Shown here: piece by piece, positions 26,981 to 36,674 of the stretch | How the letters are laid out: the number at the start of each line of letters is the position of its first letter | Numbering within the stretch: the first letter of the stretch is position 1 | Origin: Sphingobacterium sp. CZ-2 | GTDB taxonomy: Bacteria; Bacteroidota; Bacteroidia; Sphingobacteriales; Sphingobacteriaceae | NCBI RefSeq assembly: GCF_004526235.1 | Contig: NZ_CP038159.1 | Location: 2,294,001-2,358,000 of the forward strand | Direction of reading: 5' to 3' | Length of the DNA: 64,000 nt | Position numbers and translations under genes: made by a program | The notes under the pieces: model-generated | Seen by the model: the letters and a program-made list of their open reading frames with translations, nothing else | What the model was told of the DNA's origin: nothing | Database searches by the model: none

Positions 26981-27595
26981 ATGTACAAGAATTTAGCTGA
27001 AACCATAAAGGGAATATCTGATGTTCAGACCGTAAGCGAAGAACGTAAAACCATATTGCAACCCTTGATAGACTTCGTACAACAAAAAGTAAGCAACGGA
27101 CAGGTAATAAATCTCAATTTCATCTGTACACACAATTCACGAAGAAGCCATTTATCGCAGGTTTGGGCACAGGTGGCAAGTGTATATTACCATATCCCGA
27201 ATGTATATTGCTATTCGGGCGGTACGGAAGAAACGGCATTATTTCCGAAAGTAGTGGAAACATTGAATGAACAGGGTTTTTCTGCTTTCAAAATTTCGGA
27301 AGCGGACAATCCTGTTTATGCTATTAAGTACAGTGAAAATGCTTTGCCGATTATCGGTTTTTCAAAAAAGTACGATAGCCCTTTCAATCCTGTATCGGCA
27401 TTCACTGCCATTATGACCTGTTCACAGGCAGACGATGGCTGTCCTTTTATTGCAGGTGCAGAAAAGAGAATACCTATCACATTTGAAGACCCGAAGATTT
27501 CAGACGGCACAACAGAGCAGACAAAGATATATGCGGAAAGGAGTTTGGAGATAGCAACTGAAATGTTCTATGTTTTTTCAATGATTAAAAAATAA
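26981..27595 (+). CDS. Arsenate reductase / low-molecular-weight tyrosine-phosphatase-like protein
   Basis: A 204-residue protein with a phosphatase-like P-loop, FICTHNSRRSHLSQVWAQ (Cys near residue 47 and the Arg of CTHNSRR). It is also expanded with CSQADDGCPFI near residue 150. The ATG at 26981 is preferred, since the frame upstream overlaps the DUF6428 gene. It would reduce arsenate to arsenite for Acr3. The extra Cys residues could act as resolving thiols. It lies 19 bp after the DUF6428 gene and 3 bp before acr3. Confidence 0.85.
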   Translation: MYKNLAETIKGISDVQTVSEERKTILQPLIDFVQQKVSNGQVINLNFICTHNSRRSHLSQVWAQVASVYYHIPNVYCYSGGTEETALFPKVVETLNEQGFSAFKISEADNPVYAIKYSENALPIIGFSKKYDSPFNPVSAFTAIMTCSQADDGCPFIAGAEKRIPITFEDPKISDGTTEQTKIYAERSLEIATEMFYVFSMIKK

Positions 27596-27598
27596 CCA

Positions 27599-28627
27599 AT
27601 GCAACCAAAACTAAAATTTCTTGACCGTTACCTTACCCTATGGATATTCCTTGCTATGGCATTTGGCGTAGGATTAGGATATTTCTTTCCCAACATTTCT
27701 AACGTAACAGACAGCTTGTCCGTAGGAACCATTAATATCCCGCTGGCAATAGGTTTGATACTGATGATGTACCCGCCATTGGCAAAGGTGGATTATACAG
27801 TATTGCCCAAAGCGTTTAAGGATAAAAAAGTAATTGGAATATCTTTATTCCTCAATTGGGTAATCGGTACGGTAATGATGTTCGGGTTAGCCGTTCTGTT
27901 TTTAAGGAATGAACCCGATTATATGACGGGATTGATTTTGATAGGATTGGCAAGATGTATCGCAATGGTAATTGTATGGAGCGACCTGGCAAAAGCCAAC
28001 AGGGAATATACGGCACTATTGGTAGCGTTGAACAGTGTCTTTCAGATATTGAGTTACAGTTTTTTGGTTTGGCTTTTTATCAACGTATTGCCGAGTAAAT
28101 TAGGATTAGCCAATTTCAATGTAAATGTATCAATGAAAGACGTTACCGAAAGCGTGTTGATATACTTGGGTATTCCTTTTTTTACAGGTTTCGTGAGCCG
28201 ATATGTTCTTATAAAATCAAAAGGCATTGAATGGTACAATAGAAAATACATACCGGCAGTATCACCTATTACACTTTACGCATTATTGTTTACCATTGTA
28301 CTGATGTTCAGTTTGAAAGGCGACAAGATATTGGAGTTGCCAGTGGACGTGATTAAGATAGCCATACCGCTAATCATCTATTTTGTATTGATGTTTTTCG
28401 TGAGCTTTTTTATAAGCAAATCCCTGAATGTTCCTTATGACAGGAACGCGTCCATAGCATTTACAGCCACCGGGAACAATTTTGAATTGGCCATAGCCGT
28501 AGCCATTGCGGTTTTTGGTATTCATTCTCCACAGGCATTTGTTGGCGTTATCGGACCATTGGTCGAAGTGCCTGTACTGATACTATTGGTAAGGGCAAGT
28601 TTATGGTTGAAGAAGAAACTATACTAA
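27599..28627 (+). CDS. acr3: Acr3-family arsenite efflux permease
   Basis: A 342-residue, ten-helix membrane protein of the Acr3/BASS superfamily that expels As(III). Recognisable stretches are the first TM with YLTLWIFLAMAFGVGLGYFF, LIGLARCIAMVIVWSDLAKA (containing the conserved Cys of Acr3) and SIAFTATGNNFELAIAVAIA near the C terminus. The length is normal and both ends are intact. It closes the arsenic operon. The hairpin-like TAAGTT...AACTTA follows the stop codon. Confidence 0.94.
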   Translation: MQPKLKFLDRYLTLWIFLAMAFGVGLGYFFPNISNVTDSLSVGTINIPLAIGLILMMYPPLAKVDYTVLPKAFKDKKVIGISLFLNWVIGTVMMFGLAVLFLRNEPDYMTGLILIGLARCIAMVIVWSDLAKANREYTALLVALNSVFQILSYSFLVWLFINVLPSKLGLANFNVNVSMKDVTESVLIYLGIPFFTGFVSRYVLIKSKGIEWYNRKYIPAVSPITLYALLFTIVLMFSLKGDKILELPVDVIKIAIPLIIYFVLMFFVSFFISKSLNVPYDRNASIAFTATGNNFELAIAVAIAVFGIHSPQAFVGVIGPLVEVPVLILLVRASLWLKKKLY

Positions 28628-28700
28628 GTTGATGTAAATAACTTAGCGGGATTTTAGAATTGTCAAGAAACTAAAATTAAACCCTCTGAATCCGGAGCGT

Positions 28701-28985
28701 TTATTGTTTGTTCAAGATGTGAAGCATCCTGCCCACCTCAATATCCATTCGGGAAAATGCAAACCATTTTTTGCCCAGGTCTTTGAGCGAAGCCCCTATA
28801 TGGTAAAGCTCCGCTTGGTCTATTATCAAAAATCGGTCGTGGGTATCGGAGAAAACCTTAATTTCAATCGGGAGGTATTGGCTGTTGTACCGTTTTATGT
28901 CCAATTGTAGCTGATTGCTGATTGCTTTGGTGTAGATTGTTGCGGTTACATTTTGTTTTCGCTTAACCAATATCGTTAGTGCCGT
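28701..28985 (-). pseudogene. ORF6N-domain protein, C-terminal fragment
   Basis: About 95 codons match the C terminus of the full-length ORF6N protein at 56117-57010. SATIYTKNISNQLQLDLQRY there corresponds to TATIYTKAISNQLQLDIKRY here, and ELYHIGASLKDLG is identical. Homology continues upstream of the first ATG to about 28985 (LTILVKRKQ), where a CzcA fragment on the other strand begins. The N-terminal ORF6N DNA-binding domain is missing, so this is a recombination scar. Confidence 0.88.
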
Positions 28986-29583
28986 TGAGGAAATCCAACA
29001 GATAGTGGGCGAAAAAATAAAGCTGCCCGAAGATTACCACATTGAATACGGTGGGCAATTTGAAGCGGAGGCAGAAGCATCGCAGACCTTGATTGCGACC
29101 TCCCTGCTTTCCATTCTGATTATTTTCCTGATACTGTTCCGGGAGTTCAAAACGGTAAAGTTAGCCGCCATCATTTTAATCAACCTGTCTTTGGCATTGA
29201 TTGGCGGTGTGTTCAGCATCTATTTTACCAGTGGCATTTTGAGCATTCCTGCCATTATCGGTTTTATCACCTTGTTTGGTGTGGCTACCCGTAACGGCAT
29301 CCTGCTCGTATCGCATTACAATACATTGTGTGATGAGGGGTTGGATTTGTACGATACGGTTATACAAGGCTCAAAGAACAGGTTAAGCCCCATCCTGATG
29401 ACGGCACTTACCGCAGGGCTGGCATTGATACCGCTTGCTATTGCGGGCGATTTGCCCGGCAACGAGATACAAAGTCCTATGGCAAAAGTGATATTGGGCG
29501 GCTTGCTTACTTCTACATTGCTCAACATTTTTATTGTTCCGGCGGTGTACTATTTATCTAACAAAAAAGCAGCTAAAGCATGA
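28977..29583 (+). pseudogene. CzcA-family RND pump, C-terminal fragment
   Basis: About 200 codons of the last TM bundle of a CzcA-type pump: SAVEEIQQIVGEKIKLPEDY, YGGQFEAEAEASQ, FGVATRNGILLVSHYN and ILGGLLTSTLLNIFIVPAVY. The frame is open before the first internal start and begins abruptly at the ORF6N fragment. The N-terminal ~800 residues are absent, so it cannot be a working pump. Its stop overlaps the start of the CzcC gene by 4 bp, so the original operon end is preserved. Confidence 0.9.
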
Positions 29584-30764
29584 ACATAAAATTTTTAACG
29601 GCAATCTGTATGTGCGTTTTTACCATACAATTGCAGGCACAGTCAGGATTGGAAACCGTCTTGTCTGATGTTGCCAAGAACAATAAAACGCTGCAAACCC
29701 AAAGCAAATATTGGGATGCGCAGAAGTTATTGTACCATACGGGCAATACGCTGTACGACCCTGTGGTCAGCTACGATTTTATGCGTGGCTCACCCTATGC
29801 CATTGCGGGCAACCAAACGGACATTAACGTCTTGCAGCGTTTCGACTTTCCCACGGTTTACAGTAAAAAGAAAGCATTGGCTGGCGAGCAGAGTAAGCAG
29901 GCAGATTTTTCGCTAACAGCCAACAGGCAGGAAATATTATTGGGAGCGAAAAAGATTTGCATTGAACTGATATACCGCAATAAACTTCAGGAAAGAATTA
30001 TAGAACGGAAAACAAAAACCGAAAAGTTCCTGACCGACTTTCAGACCAAACTGGATAAGGGCGAAGGTAATGTGCTGGACGTGAATAAGGCTAAACTTCA
30101 ATTGATTGAGATTAATAAAGATTATCAGTTGAACATTTCCGCTATCAACCAACTTCATCAAAAACTGACGGAACTTAACGGCGGTATAGAGATAGTCTTT
30201 AACGATACCATATACCCTGAATATAAGCCCGTTCCTGCATTTGAAGAATTGGAAGAAACAATTGAATACAAAGACCCGGTAAGAAAATATTTGACACAAC
30301 AGACCGTAGTAGCCCAAAAGGATATTGAAGTTACTAAGGCATTGACCCTGCCAAAATTTGAAGTGGGTTTTCATTATCAGGGTATTTTAGGGCAGCAGTT
30401 TTACGGTGCAAAAGTAGGCGTGAGCATTCCTTTGTGTGAAAACAAAAATCGGGTGAAGCAAAAGCAGGCTGAATTATCGGTGGCAGAAGTACAGGTAGCA
30501 CGGCACAAGAACGAACATTATTATCATTTGAAGCAACTGTATGAAAAGTATATCAACCTGCAAAAGACGGTAGCAGAATATGAGAAAGTATTAAGCAGTA
30601 TCAACAGTATTAAACTATTGGATAAAGCGTTATCATTCGGAGAGATAACCACTATCCAATATTTTTTGGAGGCAAGTTACTTTTATACCGCTACCAATAA
30701 TTATTTGCAGGCGGAGAAAGAGTACAACGATGCAATAGCCGAACTGTACCAGTATTTGCTATAA
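29580..30764 (+). CDS. CzcC-like TolC-family outer-membrane protein
   Basis: A 394-residue outer-membrane-factor protein with a signal peptide ending near QLQAQ. One helical repeat carries VLDVNKAKLQLIEINKDYQL, and a second carries KVGVSIPLCENKNRVKQKQA and SFGEITTIQYFLEASYFYTA. The length is complete. It overlaps the truncated CzcA by 4 bp and has lost its own pump, so it would function only with a pump encoded elsewhere. The Leu/Gln-rich helices resemble other CzcC proteins in this window, but it is not a close copy of the one at 11382. Confidence 0.85.
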   Translation: MNIKFLTAICMCVFTIQLQAQSGLETVLSDVAKNNKTLQTQSKYWDAQKLLYHTGNTLYDPVVSYDFMRGSPYAIAGNQTDINVLQRFDFPTVYSKKKALAGEQSKQADFSLTANRQEILLGAKKICIELIYRNKLQERIIERKTKTEKFLTDFQTKLDKGEGNVLDVNKAKLQLIEINKDYQLNISAINQLHQKLTELNGGIEIVFNDTIYPEYKPVPAFEELEETIEYKDPVRKYLTQQTVVAQKDIEVTKALTLPKFEVGFHYQGILGQQFYGAKVGVSIPLCENKNRVKQKQAELSVAEVQVARHKNEHYYHLKQLYEKYINLQKTVAEYEKVLSSINSIKLLDKALSFGEITTIQYFLEASYFYTATNNYLQAEKEYNDAIAELYQYLL

Positions 30765-30821
30765 TTTAATATTGTAGGGTGAATGCAGACCATTAGCAAA
30801 GGCAGATGTATCACTGTTTTA

Positions 30822-30853
30822 AAACCTTGCGGAATACAACTTTCGCAAGGTTT
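30822..30853 (+). terminator. Hairpin downstream of czcC
   Basis: A stem of at least 10 bp, AAACCTTGCG/CGCAAGGTTT, can be extended by 3 weaker pairs. It has a short loop and only a weak T tail (TTTCAATT). The rest of the 262-bp gap to the AraC gene has no recognised gene. Confidence 0.6.
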
Positions 30854-31026
30854 CAATTAACTAAATTAGAAGCCTGGGCCGAGGCTTCAGGTTAACAAAA
30901 ACCCAAATTAAAAGCGCCTATGCAGACAATGCAATCAGATAACTTGATTTAGACAGGAAGCAACGAGCGTAGTTCGACTTAAATCGTAAATTTGTTTATT
31001 GTGCTTAATATAGCAGTTAGTAAGAT

Positions 31027-31590
31027 ATGAATACACTCTTTATTAAAAATATGGTATGCGACCGCTGTATTATGGTGGTGCAAAACGAATTGGATAAACT
31101 TGGTTTAGATGCTAAAAATGTAAAGCTGGGCGAAGTTACCCTTACCAAAGAAATTACACCTACGGAGAAAGAGGCTTTGGTCAAGACTTTAGAGCCATTG
31201 GGGTTTGAAGTAATTGATGATAAAAAAGGCAGGATAATAGAAAAGATAAAGAACATTATCATTGACCTGGTACATCATCAGGATAGTGATGTAAAAACCA
31301 ACCTTTCCGATGTATTGAGCGATAAACTGCACCACGATTACAATTACTTGTCCAATCTGTTTTCAGAAGTAGAGGGTACAACTATTGAAAAATACTTTAT
31401 CGCCCAAAAGGTGGAAAAGGTAAAAGAACTGCTGGTGTATGATGAACTGTCGTTAAGTGAGATTGCCATGCGCCTCAACTATTCAAGCGTAGCCTATTTG
31501 AGCAACCAGTTCAAGAAAGTAACGGGGCTTACCCCGAGCTATTTCAAACAAGTCCGGGAAGATAAGAGAAAGCCGTTGGATAAAGTATAG
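31027..31590 (+). CDS. AraC-family regulator with N-terminal HMA-like metal-binding domain
   Basis: A 187-residue protein. Residues 1-70 resemble an HMA/ferredoxin-like domain with the metal loop KNMVCDRCIMVVQNEL. Residues 85-180 form an AraC-type double helix-turn-helix with YDELSLSEIAMRLNYSS and YLSNQFKKVTGLTPSYFKQV. It would be a one-component cytosolic metal sensor that couples Cu(I)-type binding by CxxC to transcription. Its neighbours (CzcC, then CopA and CopZ downstream) support metal control. AraC proteins of this size with an HMA-like domain are known from Bacteroidota copper loci, but the ligand here is inferred. Confidence 0.82.
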   Translation: MNTLFIKNMVCDRCIMVVQNELDKLGLDAKNVKLGEVTLTKEITPTEKEALVKTLEPLGFEVIDDKKGRIIEKIKNIIIDLVHHQDSDVKTNLSDVLSDKLHHDYNYLSNLFSEVEGTTIEKYFIAQKVEKVKELLVYDELSLSEIAMRLNYSSVAYLSNQFKKVTGLTPSYFKQVREDKRKPLDKV

Positions 31591-31605
31591 GAACGGCTAC
31601 GCTAT

Positions 31606-31884
31606 TCAGGAACACTGCGGGCAAAGCCCTGACACCGTAAAATTGACTTCACTTATTTTATATCCTTTAGGCAACTTAAATAACGGTTGCACATCCTCTA
31701 TACAAGTTACCGATTTACATTTTTGACAACTGAAATGCAAGTGGTTATGATTGTGGACTACTTCACAGTTATGGCAACTTGCATATCCTACACCCCCGTC
31801 AACGTTTACCACTTTGTGGACTAAATCTTCTTCCATTAACCTATCCAGTACCCGGAGATATTTGCCGGAGAGAAAGCCGGGTAA
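31606..31884 (-). pseudogene. Fur-family regulator, C-terminal fragment
   Basis: The minus-strand frame gives LRVLDRLMEEDLVHKV, then HNHNHLHFSCQKCKSVTC and a terminal SGLCPQC. These are the end of the winged helix and the two CxxC zinc sites of a Fur-family protein. The first ~45-60 residues are missing. Upstream of about 31884 the strand is antisense to the TonB-receptor fragment, so the long open frame continuing there is not real. A fusion junction with the TonB fragment lies near 31885. Confidence 0.83.
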
Positions 31885-33063
31885 CTGAACATACAGATTG
31901 CCGCACAATTCAACAACAGGGAAGAATTTGATATAGTCAGGAACAGCGAAATTACAACGCCTCAAATGACTTTGAATGTCAGCACGATTTCCGAAGAAAT
32001 TTCTTGGGAGCATCCCACATTCAAAAACTTTAACGGAAGTATCGGCATATCCGCTATGCAGCAGGACAATACCTACAAAGGTCGGTATCTCATCCCTGCC
32101 TACAATTCCCAAACATACGGTGCATACTGGATTGAAAAATGGAAGAAGAACAAATGGGAGCTTCAGGGCGGTATCAGGTATGATTTTAAGCAAATCAGTA
32201 CGGTACGATACCCTTACAATAACCAGCCTGTGGAGCATGACTTTGATTTTTCAACAATCGGGGCATCATTCAATACCATCTACCATCTTTCAGACCATAT
32301 CAGGATAAACGGAATGGTCAGCCTTGCCAATAGGGCTCCCCACGTTAACGAACTGCTCATTGACGGCATACATCAAGGTACTGCCACCTATGAACTTGGG
32401 GACGTAAACCTGAAAATAGAGCAGGCTGTAAACACGGTCTTGGGGCTTTCATATAGCAATGAAGAAAAATCAGTAAATATAGACTGGTCTGTATTCTACA
32501 ATTCCATCAACAACTTTATCTATTTACAGCCCCGCCCGGGAGAGCCTGTATTGACCATTGCAGGTGCATTTCCCAAATTCGTCTATCAACAGGCTGATGC
32601 CTATCTCACGGGAACGGATTTATTAATCAATTACAAGCCTGTACAGAAACTGGACATCATAGGAAAGGCATCTTTGCTAAGGGCGTACAATAAAACGATA
32701 AACGACTGGCTGATTTCCATGCCATCGGACAGGTTTTCATTGGGGTTCAATTACGAACTGCCCGATATAAGGTCTTTCCAAAAATCCTATATCGGGATGG
32801 AAATTCCGCTGGTCTTAAAACAGACAAGAGTACCTGATGAAAACATACACGGCCAGCAGGATTATAAGCTGCCCCCTGATGGTTATCTCCTGACAAATAT
32901 ATCCGCTGGTACAGTGGTCAGTGTCTTGGGCAGGTCACTGAACATCAATCTTGCAGTGAGCAACCTGTTCAATACCCGGTACAGAAACTACCTGAACAGC
33001 TTCAGGTATTTTACGGACGAAATGGGCAGAAACATCTCCGTTAGATTAAAGTACGTTTTCTGA
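31885..33063 (+). pseudogene. TonB-dependent receptor, C-terminal fragment
   Basis: About 392 codons of a TonB-receptor beta-barrel. The frame begins without a start (AAQFNNREEFDIVRNSE) and continues through RINGMVSLANRAPHVNELL and NLAVSNLFNTRYRNYLNSF to MGRNISVRLKYVF, ending with a canonical aromatic C terminus. Plug and signal regions are absent, so it cannot be a working receptor. An internal ATG at 31966 is not a credible start. The partner lipoprotein gene follows after 35 bp, and the whole may once have imported a metal chelate. Confidence 0.88.
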
Positions 33064-33098
33064 CAAACACGTTTTTCAACAATTAAATTTATATAACA

Positions 33099-33662
33099 AT
33101 GACACAAAAATTCAAACATTTTTCTTCGATTGCCGTAGCGGCAATCGTACTATTCGCAACCTCATGCAGCAAAGACGATGACCCTATCCCCGAAGAAAAC
33201 GACAACGAGGTAATCACTACGGTACAGCTACGTTTTAAGGAACAGGGAACCACGAACGAACTTCTTTATGCTTGGAAAGGTGCTGACGGAGCCGGAGGAA
33301 ACGCCCCGGTCATAGACCAGATTGCACTGCAACCGGGTAAGTCCTATGATGTCAGCGTATCCTTTCTTGACGAGGTAAATGGTGAAGACATTACCGAAGA
33401 AGTAAGTGAGGAAAATATAGACCACCGTATTTATTACGTGCCATCTTCCACATCAAATATACAAATCACAAATTTGGATAAGGATGACAACAACGTTACG
33501 TTAGGGCTGGAAAGCGTTTGGACAACCACGACCGCTTCCACTGGTACGGTCAGGGTTGTGCTGCGCCATTATCCACAGGGAGGAAAGATTGAAACGGACT
33601 TGATTAATGACCCTAAGTCATCAACTGACGTAGATATTCAATTTAATTCTAAAGTTGAATAA
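33099..33662 (+). CDS. Hypothetical lipoprotein downstream of a TonB receptor
   Basis: A 187-residue lipoprotein with the lipobox LFATSC (Cys about 25) followed by an acidic linker. The rest is beta-rich with VITTVQLRFKEQGTTNELLY and TVRVVLRHYPQGGKIETDL. Similar proteins are paired with TonB receptors in Bacteroidota and are sometimes labelled type 1 periplasmic binding fold superfamily, but I see no clear binding-protein fold. It probably served the receptor whose fragment lies upstream. No conserved Cys/His metal site is visible. Confidence 0.65.
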   Translation: MTQKFKHFSSIAVAAIVLFATSCSKDDDPIPEENDNEVITTVQLRFKEQGTTNELLYAWKGADGAGGNAPVIDQIALQPGKSYDVSVSFLDEVNGEDITEEVSEENIDHRIYYVPSSTSNIQITNLDKDDNNVTLGLESVWTTTTASTGTVRVVLRHYPQGGKIETDLINDPKSSTDVDIQFNSKVE

Positions 33663-33730
33663 ACCCCGCACCAAGAAGAAGACCGGGCATCCGTCAGTAT
33701 TTTAAGACCACAGCTTTTTAAGCAAACAAT

Positions 33731-33761
33731 AAAGCATTGCGATTATCTTTCGCAATGCTTT
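33731..33761 (+). terminator. Terminator after the lipoprotein gene
   Basis: The 12-bp stem AAAGCATTGCGA/TCGCAATGCTTT (33731-33742 with 33750-33761) is followed by GTGGTTTTA. It separates the TonB/lipoprotein remnant from the CopA operon. Confidence 0.75.
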
Positions 33762-33926
33762 GTGGTTTTAAAGACCATCTAAAACTGGCTTTATGGCGAT
33801 AACCATCTGATGAAGTGGCTCACCTATACAGGATTTCAATAAATCTTACAAATCAAATCCAAAATTTCACAACAGTACCCATAATTATAATAGCCAATTT
33901 TGCATTGTAAATTAAAGCAGGCAAAT

Positions 33927-36338
33927 ATGGCGACAAACAGAGAAAATATATACATACCGTTGGAGGATGTAGAAAGCGAACACTGTGCATTAATCGTTGA
34001 AAAGGGATTGGCACAGGTAAAAGGCGTAGAAACCCATAAAGTAGAGCTGAACAACCGCAGGGCAGCGATTACAGTAGATAGCAATGAAACCGTAGGCGAA
34101 GCTGTTAAGGCAATTAAAGATTTAGGTTACGGAGTTCCTACGGTTAAAAGTGCTTTTCCGGTATTGGGCATGACCTGTGCATCCTGTGCGGGCAGTGCCG
34201 AAAGCATTGTTAAATACCAACCGGGAGTAGTTAATGCTTCCGTGAACTTTGCAACGGGCAATCTTACCGTGGAATATCTGCCCAATATGACCGATGCCTC
34301 CACCCTGCAAAAAGCGGTTCAGGGAGTAGGTTACGACCTATTGATTGAAGACAAAACCAAGCAGCAGGAAACGCTCGAAGCCATCCACGAAAAGAAATTC
34401 CGAACCTTGAAAAACAAGACCATTTGGGCAATTATCCTTTCCCTGCCCGTGGTAATCATAGGAATGTTCTTTATGGATATGCCCTATGCAGACCCGATAA
34501 TGTGGCTCTTTTCCACGCCCGTTGTAATATGGTTGGGCAGGGATTTTTTTGTAAACGCTTGGAAGCAGGCAAAGCACCGTTCCGCCAATATGGATACGCT
34601 GGTGGCATTGAGTACAGGTATTGCCTACCTGTTCAGTGTTTTCAATATGCTGTTTGCCGACTTTTGGCATCAACGGGGACTGCATGCTCACGTATATTTT
34701 GAAGCGGCTGCCGTTATTATCGCATTCATCCTCTTGGGAAAACTGCTGGAAGAAAGAGCCAAAGGCAACACCTCTTCAGCCATTAAGAAGCTGATGGGCT
34801 TGCAGCCAAAAACGGTCATCGTGGTACATGCGGACGGAACGGAAAAGCAGACCGCTATCGAAGACGTAAGCGCAGGCGATGTGATACTCGTAAAGCCCGG
34901 TGAAAAGATTGCGGTAGACGGCATGGTCATATCGGGCAATTCGTATGTGGACGAAAGCATGTTAAGCGGTGAGCCTGTACCTGTATTGAAAAAAGAAAAA
35001 GAAAAAGTATTTGCAGGAACGATTAACCAAAAAGGCAGCTTCCGGTTCAGGGCGGTAAAAGTGGGCAAAGAAACCATGCTTGCCCACATCATCAAAATGG
35101 TGCAGGATGCACAGGGAAGCAAAGCACCCGTACAGAAACTGGTCGATAGGATTGCGGGCATCTTTGTTCCCACAGTGATAGGTATTGCCATCCTGACATT
35201 TACGCTATGGTTGATTTTGGGAGGCGAAAACGGGGTTGTTCAAGGTCTGTTGGCAGCCGTTACGGTATTGGTCATTGCCTGCCCCTGTGCTTTAGGCTTA
35301 GCGACACCCACCGCTATTATGGTAGGCGTTGGTAAAGGTGCTGAAAATGGCATTTTGATAAAGGATGCCGAAAGTTTGGAACTGGCCAAAAAAGTAAATG
35401 CCATCGTTTTGGACAAAACCGGAACCATCACCGAGGGAAGACCACAGGTAACGGGCATTAAATGGCTGAACAATGAGGACACTGCAAAAGAAATCCTTTT
35501 GAGCATCGAAAAGCAATCCGAGCATCCATTGGCAGAAGCCGTAGTGAAGCATCTTGGCGATGTAGCGACCACCTCTTTATCCATGTTCGACAGCATTACG
35601 GGCAAAGGCGCAAAAGCAGACCATGACAACGAAACCTATTATGTAGGCAACAAAAAGCTATTGGCAGAAAACAACATTGCCATTGCCGGCGAATTACAAG
35701 ACCAGGCCGAAGAATGGGGCAAACAGTCTAAAACCGTTATCTGGTTTGCAAACAGCAAAAAGGCTCTTGCTGTAATCGCTATCGCCGATAAGATTAAGGA
35801 AACATCGGTGCGGGCTATCCGGGAAATGCAGGAAATGGGCATTGACCTGTATATGCTGACCGGAGATAATGAAGCTACTGCAAAAGCCATTGCGGAGCAG
35901 ACAGGCATCAAGCATTACAAAGCCGAAGTTTTGCCACAGCACAAAGCCGACTTTGTGAAAGAACTGCAAAGTAAAGGAAAGGTAGTGGCAATGGTGGGCG
36001 ATGGTATCAACGACAGCACCGCATTGGCAACAGCCGATGTAAGTATCGCAATGGGCAAAGGCAGCGACATCGCAATGGACGTAGCCAAGATGACCATCAT
36101 TTCGTCCGACCTGACCAAGATACCGCAGGCAATACGCTTGTCCAAACAGACCGTAGCCACCATCAAGCAAAACCTGTTCTGGGCGTTTATCTACAACGTA
36201 ATCGGCATTCCGGTAGCGGCAGGCATCCTTTACCCTGTTAACGGCTTCCTGCTCAACCCGATGATTGCGGGTGCGGCAATGGCATTGAGCAGCGTGAGCG
36301 TGGTCAGTAACAGCCTGCGGTTGAAGTGGAAGAAATAA
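33927..36338 (+). CDS. copA: CopA-type Cu(I)-exporting P1B ATPase
   Basis: An 803-residue copper ATPase. Residues 1-70 form a degenerate HMA-like domain (EHCALIVEKGLAQVKGVE, lacking CxxC). Residues 75-140 form a true HMA domain with GMTCASCAGSAESI. Then come TM segments, the transport motif ACPCALGLATP, the phosphorylation motif DKTGTITEG, SEHPLAEAV and GDGINDSTALA. ATG 33927 is chosen over 33900. The GDGIND site is intact and the length is normal. It precedes a CopZ-like gene by 99 bp. It probably exports cytosolic Cu(I)/Ag(I). Confidence 0.94.
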   Translation: MATNRENIYIPLEDVESEHCALIVEKGLAQVKGVETHKVELNNRRAAITVDSNETVGEAVKAIKDLGYGVPTVKSAFPVLGMTCASCAGSAESIVKYQPGVVNASVNFATGNLTVEYLPNMTDASTLQKAVQGVGYDLLIEDKTKQQETLEAIHEKKFRTLKNKTIWAIILSLPVVIIGMFFMDMPYADPIMWLFSTPVVIWLGRDFFVNAWKQAKHRSANMDTLVALSTGIAYLFSVFNMLFADFWHQRGLHAHVYFEAAAVIIAFILLGKLLEERAKGNTSSAIKKLMGLQPKTVIVVHADGTEKQTAIEDVSAGDVILVKPGEKIAVDGMVISGNSYVDESMLSGEPVPVLKKEKEKVFAGTINQKGSFRFRAVKVGKETMLAHIIKMVQDAQGSKAPVQKLVDRIAGIFVPTVIGIAILTFTLWLILGGENGVVQGLLAAVTVLVIACPCALGLATPTAIMVGVGKGAENGILIKDAESLELAKKVNAIVLDKTGTITEGRPQVTGIKWLNNEDTAKEILLSIEKQSEHPLAEAVVKHLGDVATTSLSMFDSITGKGAKADHDNETYYVGNKKLLAENNIAIAGELQDQAEEWGKQSKTVIWFANSKKALAVIAIADKIKETSVRAIREMQEMGIDLYMLTGDNEATAKAIAEQTGIKHYKAEVLPQHKADFVKELQSKGKVVAMVGDGINDSTALATADVSIAMGKGSDIAMDVAKMTIISSDLTKIPQAIRLSKQTVATIKQNLFWAFIYNVIGIPVAAGILYPVNGFLLNPMIAGAAMALSSVSVVSNSLRLKWKK

Positions 36339-36437
36339 AACAGTAAATCTCACAAATCAAACAAGAAATTACACAACAATAACTAACTGAATAGTACGGA
36401 AATTTGCATTATCAGATAACTCTAAAATTTGTAAACA

Positions 36438-36659
36438 ATGGAAAATAAACAATTTCAATTCAAGACGAACATCAATTGCGGCGGCTGTATCGCATCTGTA
36501 AAGCCGCACTTGGACAAGGCAGAGGGCATCTGCCATTGGGAAGTGGACACGGCCAACAAGGACAAAGTACTTACCGTGAAGTCCGAGGGCATTACCGAGC
36601 ATGAAGTAATATCGACCGTGCAAAAGGCAGGCTTCAAAATAGAACCTTTGGATGCCTAA
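36438..36659 (+). CDS. CopZ-like copper chaperone (HMA domain)
   Basis: A 73-residue soluble HMA-domain protein. The metal loop is NCGGCIASVKPHLDKA, with a CxxC-type pair in an unusual CGGC arrangement. It would deliver Cu(I) to the CopA ATPase encoded immediately upstream. An alternative short protein on the other strand is ruled out by the good HMA match. It ends before the strong terminator at 36675. Confidence 0.87.
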   Translation: MENKQFQFKTNINCGGCIASVKPHLDKAEGICHWEVDTANKDKVLTVKSEGITEHEVISTVQKAGFKIEPLDA

Positions 36660-36674
36660 GCCAGCAACTTTTTG

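Noticed and set aside
31606-32238. One 210-codon open frame on the minus strand
   Set aside because: Only the part up to about 31884 matches a Fur-family protein. The rest is antisense to the TonB-receptor fragment.
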